Shown here: in pieces, positions 34,068 to 41,609 of the stretch
Position numbering within the stretch: position 1 is the first letter of the stretch
Layout: each line of letters opens with the position of its first letter
From: an uncultured Brevibacillus sp.
GTDB taxonomy: Bacteria > Bacillota > Bacilli > Brevibacillales > Brevibacillaceae
Direction: 5' to 3'
Length of the DNA: 64,000 nt
Assembly (NCBI RefSeq): GCF_947502445.1
Contig: NZ_CANMZW010000024.1
Span: 1 to 64,000 of the forward strand
Translations under genes and position numbers: made by a program
The notes under the pieces: generated by a model
The model's database searches: none
What the model was told of the DNA's origin: nothing
The model's input: the letters and a program-made list of their open reading frames with translations, nothing else

Positions 34068-34082
34068 CTGATCGAAAAGAAA

Positions 34083-34128
34083 AGAAGGATAGAGACATCA
34101 GGGTGGTGCCCCGTGTCTCTATCCTTCT
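34083..34128. terminator. bidirectional Rho-independent terminator
   Basis: AGAAGGATAGAGACA (from 34083) pairs with TGTCTCTATCCTTCT (to 34128), with a 15-base loop. It separates the ArsR gene from the convergent vWA remnant. Confidence 0.88.
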
Positions 34129-34135
34129 ACCTTGT

Positions 34136-34731
34136 TTACTGAGAGTCTCGCTTATCGATCGCGTCTCGTGCCCCTTTATTTCCTTCCTTAATGATTTCAC
34201 GCCACTGCTCGTTACCCACGTCTACGGCATACCGCCATATTTGCTGCTTCCGATCTATGATCGCCTCATCGGTATCCATAATCTCGCCTTTGCGATTGAA
34301 TCTTTGTTTCAAATATTCTCGCGCTCGAAGCAGTCGTTGTTTTTCTTCTTCGACCATCACTTTGATTTTATCCTTCGTATCATGCGCAAGCTTTTTCTTC
34401 TCTTCTTTCATGTCCATTGCTTGCGCTTTGCCTTTTTCCTTCCACTCAACGGCATTTCCCCCACATGTCTCGATGCCGTCACTTACCACATACACAATCG
34501 TTTCTGTTGTATTTGGAGGAATATCTTGTTTAACAGCATCAAGCGCTTTGGCGATTGGCGTCCAGCCTGCAGGCTCAATTTTGGCCAGAGCATCACCGAA
34601 AGCCTTTGCCTCATAGCTTTCCGCCCACTTTTCCTTTCATACTTCCACTCGCATCAATTAACAGTGCGAAATGAGTAACGCTTATCCTCTGGCAGCATTA
34701 TTTCTTCAGTTAGCCGCGATAGGTCCACCTC
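34136..34731 (-). pseudogene. decayed von Willebrand factor A domain gene
   Basis: Pieces of one vWA protein lie in two frames on the minus strand. Upstream: EVDLSRLTEEIMLPEDKRYS, then after a frameshift HFALLIDASGSMKGK with the MIDAS motif DASGS (34638-34655). After a second frame change and a gap of roughly 50 residues relative to the family, the reading resumes as KWAESYEAKAFGDALAKIEP, AGWTPIAKALDAVKQDIPP and ETIVYVVSDGIETCGGNAVEW. The last 119 codons remain open and end in a Lys/Glu-rich helix and QIWRYAVDVGNEQWREI. Two frameshifts plus an internal deletion make an active protein unlikely. Confidence 0.7.
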
Positions 34732-34852
34732 TACGCTCCATTGTCCCAAATAATGGAAGGGGCGACAATTGGACCGGTTATCCATTCACGCTCAGGTCTT
34801 TTTTCCTGTATTGGGACATTTTTCAAAATCATGAACCAGCTTTTCAAGTACA

Positions 34853-34900
34853 CAAAAAGAGTAGCACAAAGCTGTAAATCCGCTTTGTACTACTCTTTTG
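34853..34900 (-). terminator. Rho-independent terminator of the MFS gene
   Basis: CAAAAAGAGTAGCACAAAGC (34853-34872) pairs with GCTTTGTACTACTCTTTTG (34882-34900). It lies just after the MFS stop codon on the minus strand. The stretch 34732-34852 contains only faint coding traces that may belong to the vWA remnant. Confidence 0.87.
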
Positions 34901-34921
34901 TTCTATACAATTTAGTTATGG

Positions 34922-36121
34922 TTATGCAGCGACTTGCTTCATTTTGCGGCGTCCTTCGATTCTGGACAGGAACAAGCTCAGCACAAGAATGATCGCTCCG
35001 AACAAGTAAGGCGCGTTCAAATGGAAACCGTACAAGGTACCCGCAATAGCTGGACCAAAAATATTACCCAAGCTCATATATGCGTTATTCATCCCTGCTA
35101 CAAAGCCTTGCTCATCCCCTGCTCGCTTCGAAATCAGTGTATTGATCGCCGGGCGCATAATGGATGTCAATGTGAAGAACAGAACAGTGAGCACGAGCAT
35201 GTACCAGAAGTTCCCTGACAACAGCATCAATACCATGGACACTGCGGAAAGGAAGAAAGTCCAGTTGATCAGCTTTTTCTCGCCAAAACGAGTAATGAGC
35301 TTACCGATCAGCGCTGCCTGAACAATCGTTCCGGCAAGTGCACCGACAGTGATAATGATTGAAATATCACGCGGTGTGTAGCCAAACTTAGCATCTACAA
35401 AAAGTGGGAAGATGACTTCGAAATTCGCTAACCCAAAGGTCATGGTGAAAATCAGCACAAGCATGATGAAATACGACGAGCGGAAGGAAGTGCCGAGCTG
35501 AATGAAGATGTTCTCCTTCTTTGACTTATCGTTTCGTGCCGCCAGTTGTTTTTCTTTGGCAAGCGACTCAGACAAGAAGAGCATGGAGCCAATCGCGGCT
35601 ACAGCACCAACTGCTGCTGAAATATAAAACGGCATCCGCAATCCTAGCTCCGCAAGAAAACCGCCAATTCCAGGTCCAATAACAAACCCGAGGGACATGG
35701 CTGCACCGAGAAGTCCCAAACCTTTTCCGCGATTTGCTTCGGACGTAATGTCAGCTACATACGCAAGCATGGATGGAATCATCGCCGCTGCGCCAATCCC
35801 ACCGATCAAACGCGAAAGGTAGAGCACCCATGTATGCTCAGCCAATGCGAAAATCAGATTGGAAATCGTAAACAGCACGAGACCAGATACGATCATGATT
35901 TTACGACCGTATTTATCTGACCATTCCCCTGCTATAGGTGAAAACAGAAACTGGGTTAAACCAAACGCGGCAACCAGGTATCCGGCTGTTTTTCCGCCCG
36001 CGCCGAACTCTTTTAAAAACTCGGGCAGAATCGGAATAATGAGGCCGATTCCCAGCATTGCAATGAACATGTTAATCATCAAAAAGAGAATCGGTCGTTG
36101 ACTATTCCCTGAAGAACTCAT
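34922..36121 (-). CDS. MFS multidrug-type efflux transporter (NorA/Bmr/TetA-like)
   Basis: This 399-residue, 12-helix major facilitator protein resembles proton-drug antiporters. Motif A is GEWSDKYGRKIMIVSG (about residues 65-80), motif B is LYLSRLIGGIGAAAMIPSMLAYVADIT and motif C is LGFVIGPGIGGFLAE, the antiporter signature of the 12-helix drug exporters. The central loop (LAKEKQLAARNDKSKKEN) separates two six-helix halves. It likely exports hydrophobic or cationic compounds. No regulator is directly adjacent. The gene is alone, with its own terminator. Confidence 0.9.
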   Translation of the reverse strand: MSSSGNSQRPILFLMINMFIAMLGIGLIIPILPEFLKEFGAGGKTAGYLVAAFGLTQFLFSPIAGEWSDKYGRKIMIVSGLVLFTISNLIFALAEHTWVLYLSRLIGGIGAAAMIPSMLAYVADITSEANRGKGLGLLGAAMSLGFVIGPGIGGFLAELGLRMPFYISAAVGAVAAIGSMLFLSESLAKEKQLAARNDKSKKENIFIQLGTSFRSSYFIMLVLIFTMTFGLANFEVIFPLFVDAKFGYTPRDISIIITVGALAGTIVQAALIGKLITRFGEKKLINWTFFLSAVSMVLMLLSGNFWYMLVLTVLFFTLTSIMRPAINTLISKRAGDEQGFVAGMNNAYMSLGNIFGPAIAGTLYGFHLNAPYLFGAIILVLSLFLSRIEGRRKMKQVAA

Positions 36122-36164
36122 TTATTTAACCATTCCTATCCATTTATAGATTTTTCTTTTGTCT

Positions 36165-36728
36165 TTATCCTTTTAGCTTTGCTTTCACACTTTCAATGAC
36201 AGCACGCCAGATGGTCGGATCGGAAGTGATGGTTTCCTTGAACGAACGATACAGCTGGTTTTGCTTCTCTTCAAAATCAGGCGCATCTGCTGCTGGCAGT
36301 GTCGTTCTCAAAGAAGTAATCATTTCCTGAACTTCTGGAGCCCGAGGTCCCCATACTGCTGTCTGGTGTCCTTCCTCATCGAGGAAAATAAAAATCGGAA
36401 TCGCTCTCGATGTCCCGTTGGTCAAGTACTGATCCATCAGCTCCAAATTCTCGTCGCGAACGAGAAAACGCCATTCGATATTCGCTTCTTCCGCAATCCG
36501 CTGCAAAACAGGTACGTTCAAAGCAGCATCTCCACACCAATCAGCTGTAAGAACAATCCCCTTGCTGTTTTTCGCAGACAGCTCTTGCCAAAGCGCGCGA
36601 TCCTCTTCGGTAAATTCAAGCTGTTCATAAACGCGTGTCAGCTCGTCGCGATTTACCTCCATACTCTCCAAATACTGTGCAAATGTCATTCCTTTTTCAA
36701 ACCACGCGCTTTGATCAACCGTAGCCAT
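36165..36728 (-). CDS. monothiol thioredoxin-like protein
   Basis: This 187-residue protein has a thioredoxin fold with the active site ADWCGDA in place of WCGPC-type motifs, so only one Cys is present. The cis-Pro loop is SRAIPIFIFLDEEG. The N-terminal 40 residues and the C-terminal 60 residues flank the fold, giving a length typical of a Bacillales subfamily of thioredoxin-like proteins. With one Cys it cannot act as a normal disulfide reductase and may handle mixed disulfides or act structurally. AGGCAGGGGAATG precedes the ATG. It follows the MFS gene on the same strand by 43 bases in genome order. Confidence 0.85.
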   Translation of the reverse strand: MATVDQSAWFEKGMTFAQYLESMEVNRDELTRVYEQLEFTEEDRALWQELSAKNSKGIVLTADWCGDAALNVPVLQRIAEEANIEWRFLVRDENLELMDQYLTNGTSRAIPIFIFLDEEGHQTAVWGPRAPEVQEMITSLRTTLPAADAPDFEEKQNQLYRSFKETITSDPTIWRAVIESVKAKLKG

Positions 36729-36759
36729 CTTACATTCCCCTGCCTTTATTGTAAATGTG

Positions 36760-37152
36760 TTATTGCTCCCAAATAGCTGATCTACCTAACCGATTTCGAA
36801 TACCCGATCTTCTGGCACGGTCTTCCTCAGTTATACGTTTCGATTGCTTTTTCGTTGCGTTTTTTGCAGATAGTTCAGTAAACCACTCTTGATCCTTGGT
36901 TACAAGAGCTAAATCGATCAAGTCACTCAGCTGTTCTTGGTCATCAAAGGTAGATACAGGCAGGACGTCAATCCATTGCTTGACCGTCACAACACTTTTC
37001 CCCACGGTAACCTCGTTGTCACTGTTCACCACATATACTTTGACGGTACCTCGTAATGAATCCGTGCTTTCTACAAAGCCGTGTATCAATTCTCCATTTT
37101 TGGTTTTGCCCTTGACCCAGTCACCAACTTCTACAAGCTCTTCATGATTCAT
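36760..37152 (-). CDS. hypothetical protein with KOW-like start and IDEAL-like motif
   Basis: This 130-residue protein starts with a beta-rich part (GDWVKGKTKNGELIHGFVEST ... GTVKVYVVNSDN) that looks like a small barrel. A helix LSDLIDLALVTKDQEWFTELSAK (about residues 74-97) resembles the IDEAL motif seen in small Bacillales regulatory or adaptor proteins. The C-terminus is basic (KKQSKRITEEDRARRSGIRNR), suitable for RNA or nucleic acid contact. The IDEAL match is by pattern only. AAGGTGGTGCG precedes the ATG. Function is unknown. Confidence 0.68.
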   Translation of the reverse strand: MNHEELVEVGDWVKGKTKNGELIHGFVESTDSLRGTVKVYVVNSDNEVTVGKSVVTVKQWIDVLPVSTFDDQEQLSDLIDLALVTKDQEWFTELSAKNATKKQSKRITEEDRARRSGIRNRLGRSAIWEQ

Positions 37153-37212
37153 ACTGTCGCACCACCTTAATTGTTGTTAAAAAAGTTACAGTTAGAGTAA
37201 GAGAACTGGCAG

Positions 37213-37653
37213 CTACTTTTCCTTCTCTAGTGGACATAAACCTTGCTTGATTTTTTCTAACACGGATGCAATCGTGATTCGTTCCAGGTAGTTGGTAAAG
37301 TAAACTTCGGCTTCACAAAAAATTTGGTCCATAACACTATGCATATTTGAAGAAACCATGCAAGATTCTTCCGGGTCTCCAGAGCACCAATGCGGCTTTA
37401 GAGTTCCATTGGAAACACAGCCATAAATCTGTGCAAGTGTCACTTCTTCTGGATTACAAGCAAGTATATATCCCCCGCCAATTCCTTCTTTTGTCCTCAC
37501 AAAGCCATGGTTGCGCAAAATACTCATGATCTTGCGAATTCTCGCTGGATTGGTACGTACATTTTTTGCGATTAGCTCACTGCTAGCCATATGGTCCGGG
37601 ATGTGCGCCAAGAGGGCTAAGCTGTGGACAGCTATAGTAAATTCACTATTCAC
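37213..37653 (-). CDS. Rrf2-family transcriptional regulator (YwnA/HypR-like)
   Basis: This 146-residue winged-helix regulator has the Rrf2 core AVHSLALLAHIPDHMASSELIAKNVRTNPARIRKIMSILRNHGFVRTKEGIGGGYIL (about residues 8-64). Cysteines occur at ACNPEE, GCVSNG and HWCSGDPEESC, but not in the three-Cys cluster spacing of IscR/NsrR. A redox role through thiols, as in HypR/YwnA relatives, is possible. The start is GTG at 37653 with AAAGGACG upstream. The gene is not in an operon; the full inverted-repeat element begins about 90 bases upstream. Confidence 0.88.
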   Translation of the reverse strand: MNSEFTIAVHSLALLAHIPDHMASSELIAKNVRTNPARIRKIMSILRNHGFVRTKEGIGGGYILACNPEEVTLAQIYGCVSNGTLKPHWCSGDPEESCMVSSNMHSVMDQIFCEAEVYFTNYLERITIASVLEKIKQGLCPLEKEK

Positions 37654-37744
37654 GTCACAGACGTCCTTTCGGGAACGATACTGTAATCTTAAAACGTACA
37701 GTTTGGAATGTCAATAAACGAAGTGTTGGGGCGCATATATGAGG

Positions 37745-37969
37745 AGCTGTCGTGGTGGGGAGGAAAAAGGAGAAAAAGCTCCTGCTTCTTGGAACCCAGC
37801 TAGGGGAGCTTCCCTGTGCGGCTCCATGGAAAAAGCGAAACCGCGTCCAAAGTGGTTGATTCAGGTTGTTTCTCAGAGGTGGACGCTTAAAGGCGTGTTT
37901 CGCTTTTTCCCTTGCGCCTGGGTAGGGTTCCAAAGAGCTTCGCTTTTTCTCCTTTTTCCTCGGCCAGCT
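37745..37969. repeat. complete dispersed inverted-repeat element (225 bp)
   Basis: The left half (AGCTG..., GAGGAAAAAGGAGAAAAAGC, ...CTTCTTGGAACCC..., GGAAAAAGCGAAACCGCGTCC) pairs with the right half (GGACGCTTAAAGGCGTGTTTCGC, TTTTTCC, ...GGGTTCCAAAGAGCTTCGC, TTTTTCTCCTTTTTCCTC, ...CAGCT) with some unpaired segments. Solo left arms are at 25421 and 43504 and a solo right arm at 27943. No transposase is encoded, so it is a non-autonomous (MITE-like) element or a family of structured repeats. Confidence 0.8.
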
Positions 37970-38035
37970 TTTCATTTTTTTGTTGCTTGCATGATTGAGG
38001 GCTTATCCACATGATGAACTTTTTCTCAAATATAG

Positions 38036-38072
38036 ACGAAAAAGACACTTCCTTATTAAGGAGTGCCTCTAC
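38036..38072 (-). terminator. Rho-independent terminator of the oxidoreductase transcript
   Basis: On the minus strand GGCACTCCTTA pairs with TAAGGAAGTGTC, followed by TTTTTC. It lies after the 43-codon frame that overlaps the oxidoreductase stop. Confidence 0.78.
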
Positions 38073-38084
38073 TACCTAGCTTCC

Positions 38085-38216
38085 TTACAGCTTTTTCACC
38101 AACAGTATTTCATCACGAATTGGGATTCCATTATCCGCTACTAATGGAATCTCTGGCTTGATCCTACGGGCCTTGTCCACTGCGTTTACGTGTCTGCGTC
38201 TGTTAGGAACGCGCAT
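38085..38216 (-). CDS. small 43-residue ORF overlapping the oxidoreductase stop
   Basis: An ATG at 38214-38216 overlaps the end of the quinone oxidoreductase gene and opens a 43-codon frame: MRVPNRRRHVNAVDKARR, then PEIPLVADNGIPIRDEILLVKKL and TAA at 38085. The last 25 residues look like ordered protein sequence, so this may be the tail of a lost gene that became fused to a new start, or a genuine small protein made by coupling. I do not recognise a family. A terminator follows within 15 bases. Confidence 0.35.
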   Translation of the reverse strand: MRVPNRRRHVNAVDKARRIKPEIPLVADNGIPIRDEILLVKKL

Positions 38217-39183
38217 CGAGCAATACTTTGCCTGTGCTGGCTCTGCTCTCTACCCATTCGTGTGCACTTGCTGCGTCTTCCAGCGCAAAATGTTTCCCGA
38301 TTTTAATATCCAAGCTTCCCGCAGCCAAATACTTCAGTACGTGCTTTGCCGTATCCTGAAGAAGATGTGGGCGCAGCTTTCTCGTCGTTCCAAAGCTGAA
38401 GCCAAGCACAGAGCGGCAGCTGGCATGGAGATCGATGGTCTTGATTTGACCGATTTGACCGCTGGCATTGCCAAAATGAACGAGGCGACCATACCAGGCA
38501 AGACACTCTAGGCTTCGCTCACTCACGGTCCCGGAGATGGAATCGAGAATGATATCTGCTCCCGCTCCGTCTGTCAGCTCGCGTACCTTTTCTACAAAGT
38601 TCTCGCTGTCATTGCAAATGACATGATCAGCTCCGGCAGAATAGGCAAGCTCGGCTTTGGCTTTGCTTCCGACTGTACCGATGACTTGCCCTGCACCCAA
38701 CAGTTTAGCTAATTGAATCGCTGTTGTCCCGATTCCTCCAGCTGCTGCATGGATCAACACTGTTTCCCCTTTTTCAATACGTGCGACCTTGGCAAGCAGC
38801 TGATAAGATGTAAACGAAACGACAGGGCAGGCCGCCGCCTTTTCCGTGCTTAATTGATCAGGTACAGCGAAGGTTAGAGCCTCATCCGCAACGATATACT
38901 CCGCGTACGATCCATTCGCCGGAAAAGCAATAACCCGCTGGCCTACTGCAAGACTTTGAACCTGCGATCCAACCTGCTCGATCACTCCTGTCGCATCCAG
39001 ACCTGGTATAAACGGCAGCTTTGCTACTCCTTTATTTCCGTATCTAGCCTTAATGTCGGCAAAATTGACACTCGTCATCTCCACACGAATAAGGACCTGT
39101 GTCGGACCCATAGTAGGCATTTCGACTTCTGCGTACTTCATCGTTTCAGGACCACCGAGCTCCGTAACCAAAATCGCTTTCAT
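38203..39183 (-). CDS. quinone oxidoreductase-like medium-chain dehydrogenase (zinc-independent)
   Basis: This 326-residue NADPH-dependent enzyme belongs to the quinone oxidoreductase branch of the MDR superfamily. Markers are the N-terminal GroES-like domain (TSVNFADIKARYGNKG, PFIPGLDATGVIEQVG), no zinc-binding Cys cluster, and the Rossmann block VLIHAAAGGIGTTAIQLAKLLGAGQVIGTVGSKAKAEL with DHVICNDSENFV. It reduces quinones or enones by hydride transfer. GGAGGGGTCTGGCG precedes the ATG. The gene is followed by a small overlapping frame and a terminator. The physiological substrate is unknown. Confidence 0.9.
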   Translation of the reverse strand: MKAILVTELGGPETMKYAEVEMPTMGPTQVLIRVEMTSVNFADIKARYGNKGVAKLPFIPGLDATGVIEQVGSQVQSLAVGQRVIAFPANGSYAEYIVADEALTFAVPDQLSTEKAAACPVVSFTSYQLLAKVARIEKGETVLIHAAAGGIGTTAIQLAKLLGAGQVIGTVGSKAKAELAYSAGADHVICNDSENFVEKVRELTDGAGADIILDSISGTVSERSLECLAWYGRLVHFGNASGQIGQIKTIDLHASCRSVLGFSFGTTRKLRPHLLQDTAKHVLKYLAAGSLDIKIGKHFALEDAASAHEWVESRASTGKVLLDARS

Positions 39184-39219
39184 CGCCAGACCCCTCCAAA
39201 TCGAGATAGTATTCTCATC

Positions 39220-39807
39220 TTACTTTTGCAAAATCTCCAAGATAGCAGCTTTCTTTTGTGCAAATTCATCGTCTGACAATACAGGTACAAATGCATGGCG
39301 CGGAATCTCCACGAGCAGATCATGCCATGATTTGCAGCCTTGATAAGCGGTTTCGATCGGAATTTCTATTGGCTGCTGCAAGCGGTACATACGCACGAAC
39401 AAAATATGAAGGGGCTGCTTTTTCTTCCAGTGCAGACGAACATCCGCGAAATTATCTGTCCAGATGTGATACGGTGAGAGCGCGCGCAGCTTGTCTTCGT
39501 CCATCAGCTCAACATCGTCCGTTACTTCGGCAAAATATTCGATCATTACCGTCTTCTGCTCACTCGTCCAGCCTTCGTAGGTAGCGTCTAGCAAGGGATG
39601 ATACTCTGCTTTGACCATGTCGCGCTTTTGATGCTCGTAGGTTGGATACAAATAAAATTGGTTATTTTCCAAGCGGAATTCTCGTGTTTCTTCGTATAGC
39701 CCACCCTTGCGGATCGTGATGATCTGCACTCCTACTCCGAGGGCTTTGACAGCAACCGCCCATTCCTTCAGACTCAAAGGCGATGACGGCTGTACGATCG
39801 TCTGCAT
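39220..39807 (-). CDS. DUF1802-family protein
   Basis: This 195-residue soluble protein matches the DUF1802 family by pattern: SLKEWAVAVKALGVGVQIITIRKGGLYEE at the N-terminus, FRLENNQFYLYPTYEHQKRDMVKAEYHPLL in the middle, and a C-terminal part with KKQPLHILFVRMYRLQQPIEIP. The family has no established function; its members are found in Bacillales and cyanobacteria. AAGGGAGCTGATC precedes the ATG. It is 36 bases downstream of nothing on its strand and may share a transcript with the oxidoreductase, whose start lies 36 bases beyond its stop. Confidence 0.78.
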   Translation of the reverse strand: MQTIVQPSSPLSLKEWAVAVKALGVGVQIITIRKGGLYEETREFRLENNQFYLYPTYEHQKRDMVKAEYHPLLDATYEGWTSEQKTVMIEYFAEVTDDVELMDEDKLRALSPYHIWTDNFADVRLHWKKKQPLHILFVRMYRLQQPIEIPIETAYQGCKSWHDLLVEIPRHAFVPVLSDDEFAQKKAAILEILQK

Positions 39808-39864
39808 GAAGATCAGCTCCCTTCTTATGTCAGAATCATTTGATGACTTCAGTCTAGCAAATTT

Positions 39865-40908
39865 TCACGCCTGCTGGGAAGTCGTCCGGAGCAATCTGTC
39901 CACTTCATGGATTGCTTTGGTCAAACGTTCCTGATAGGTGCCAGAGATTATGACATAAGGAATGCTGTGATGCTCGACCATCTGCTTTAGCTTTTCATGA
40001 TTGTCCCAGCGTACCTGTTCATCGCCGTGGACACGCAGCCCATCCTCTACCCAAGTCGCATCCGGCTCCAGAAAAAGCCACAAATCGTACTCCTGCTCGC
40101 TCGCGATTTTGTCAAGGACTGCAAAGGAATGGCCAGTATACAGCTGCGAGTAAAACTGGGTAACAATCGCCTCGGTATCCACAAACAGCAGCTTGTTTGC
40201 TTGCCTCTGTGCCTCATATTCCTTCACCTTATGAGCGTAGGCAATGTGCGGAAAGTATTCTCTGGTCATAATCGTTTCACAGCCACCGATCTCTTCACAC
40301 ATCGTCCGTCCGTATTCTTCTACAAAGACTGTGTTGTAGATTTTTGCGAGATAGCGCGTCAAGGTCGACTTCCCGCAGCTTTCGGTTCCGATAATCACGA
40401 CCTTCTTGACGAAATCGGGGTGCACGCAAGCTGGTATGTGCTCCCAGTGGCGAAACACACCCTCTGTTCTGATTTGTGTTGCCGAAATCGGTACACGAGT
40501 GCGAGTAGCGTCGAGAACGATATGCTCGGCTTCCGGGTAGAGACGGCGAAAGATCGGTTCGTACGCGACTTCCGAGCTGAATACGAAATCAATTTTCTTG
40601 GCAATCTTGCGCTTTATATCTGTCGCTCCTGCTTCCCAATCATACATCTCATCACTTTCTGCCCGATCTTCTACTTCGATGACATGGACGTTCTCCATAT
40701 CCTTGACCAGCGTCGAGAGCCATCTCAGCCTGACCTCATACGGCATCTCCTTGATTCCGGCCTCCTGGCACAGCTTTTTATCCCGCTGAGGACTATGGGA
40801 CAGCACGACATACAGCTCATCACATCGACATGCGGCCTGAGTAATCGCGTATACATGCCCTTGATGCAGCGGCAAAAACTTGCCACCAATGAAGCCTACT
40901 GTACCCAT
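39865..40908 (-). CDS. nadR: NadR-like bifunctional NMN adenylyltransferase / ribosylnicotinamide kinase
   Basis: This 347-residue protein has two domains of NAD salvage. The N-terminal nucleotidyltransferase shows GFIGGKFLPLHQGH (H15-H18) and ISATQIR (141-147), which make NAD or its analog from NMN and ATP. The C-terminal kinase has a P-loop GTESCGKST (174-182) and would phosphorylate nicotinamide riboside to NMN. The E. coli-type N-terminal repressor domain is absent. The start at 40908 follows GGAGGGAGCGGC and overlaps the pnuC end by 13 bases; a longer frame upstream is only the reading through pnuC. It is the last gene of a four-gene NAD operon. Confidence 0.9.
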   Translation of the reverse strand: MGTVGFIGGKFLPLHQGHVYAITQAACRCDELYVVLSHSPQRDKKLCQEAGIKEMPYEVRLRWLSTLVKDMENVHVIEVEDRAESDEMYDWEAGATDIKRKIAKKIDFVFSSEVAYEPIFRRLYPEAEHIVLDATRTRVPISATQIRTEGVFRHWEHIPACVHPDFVKKVVIIGTESCGKSTLTRYLAKIYNTVFVEEYGRTMCEEIGGCETIMTREYFPHIAYAHKVKEYEAQRQANKLLFVDTEAIVTQFYSQLYTGHSFAVLDKIASEQEYDLWLFLEPDATWVEDGLRVHGDEQVRWDNHEKLKQMVEHHSIPYVIISGTYQERLTKAIHEVDRLLRTTSQQA

Positions 40909-41609
40909 GCCGCTCCCTCCTTTTGCAATCGATATTGCTTGATCCAGTTCCACAAACCGTAGACGGCATTCACCAGATAAGCGCACCACATGACGAGAAT
41001 CGAAATATCGTTGCCATCAGCCATGAATGCAACCAGCCACATATAAATCGTAAAAATGTCGATGATGACCCAAACGACCCACTGCTCAACGAATCGCTTC
41101 ACCATAAAAATCATGGCGAGAATCGAGAGGATCGCGGTCAACGAGTCAACGAAGGGCAAAGCGCCGCCCATTTGCTTCAGCACCAACCCGTAGATGACTG
41201 TAGCTGCGATGCTGAGTGCACTCCAGCCGAGACGAGCGCGATTGGTCAAAACGGTTACCTTTACATCGTTTTGTTTTGTTTCGGATACCCGATTTTTGCG
41301 CCACATGATCAGTCCAATAAACTGCATCGGCAAAAAGTAAAGAAGATTCAGCATCACTTCTCCGTAGTATTTTTGCCCATAAGCGATAAACGCGTAGAGC
41401 ACGACGTTGACGATGCCCGGGTAGTAGTTAAACGTTTTGCCTTTGGCGACGAGCACCACGCAGAGCATGCCCGTAAGAGATGCACACAAGCCGATCACGG
41501 TATCATCCAGGGCAAAAAACAGATAGACCGTAATTAGAGTAAACGAGAGCAGCCACAGACGCTCAAACCAGCTCCAATCAGCGAATAAGTCCAACCGTTT
41601 GGCACTCAT
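40896..41609 (-). CDS. pnuC: nicotinamide riboside transporter PnuC
   Basis: This 237-residue membrane protein belongs to the PnuC family of facilitators that import nicotinamide riboside. About seven helices are visible. Family features include FNYYPGIVNVVLYAFIAYGQKYYGEVMLNLLYFLPMQFIGLIMWRKN and a FVEQWVVWVIIDIFTIYMW segment near the C-terminus. The upstream and downstream genes overlap it (ATGA at 41606-41609 and 13 bases at its end), so it is strongly coupled to the PARG-like and NadR-like genes. The kinase domain of NadR would trap the imported riboside by phosphorylation. Confidence 0.93.
   Translation of the reverse strand: MSAKRLDLFADWSWFERLWLLSFTLITVYLFFALDDTVIGLCASLTGMLCVVLVAKGKTFNYYPGIVNVVLYAFIAYGQKYYGEVMLNLLYFLPMQFIGLIMWRKNRVSETKQNDVKVTVLTNRARLGWSALSIAATVIYGLVLKQMGGALPFVDSLTAILSILAMIFMVKRFVEQWVVWVIIDIFTIYMWLVAFMADGNDISILVMWCAYLVNAVYGLWNWIKQYRLQKEGAAWVQ

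Noticed and set aside
39997-40962. 321-codon plus-strand frame across the NadR-like gene
   Set aside because: Long only because of codon bias on the other strand; no motif, and the NadR domains on the minus strand are unmistakable.
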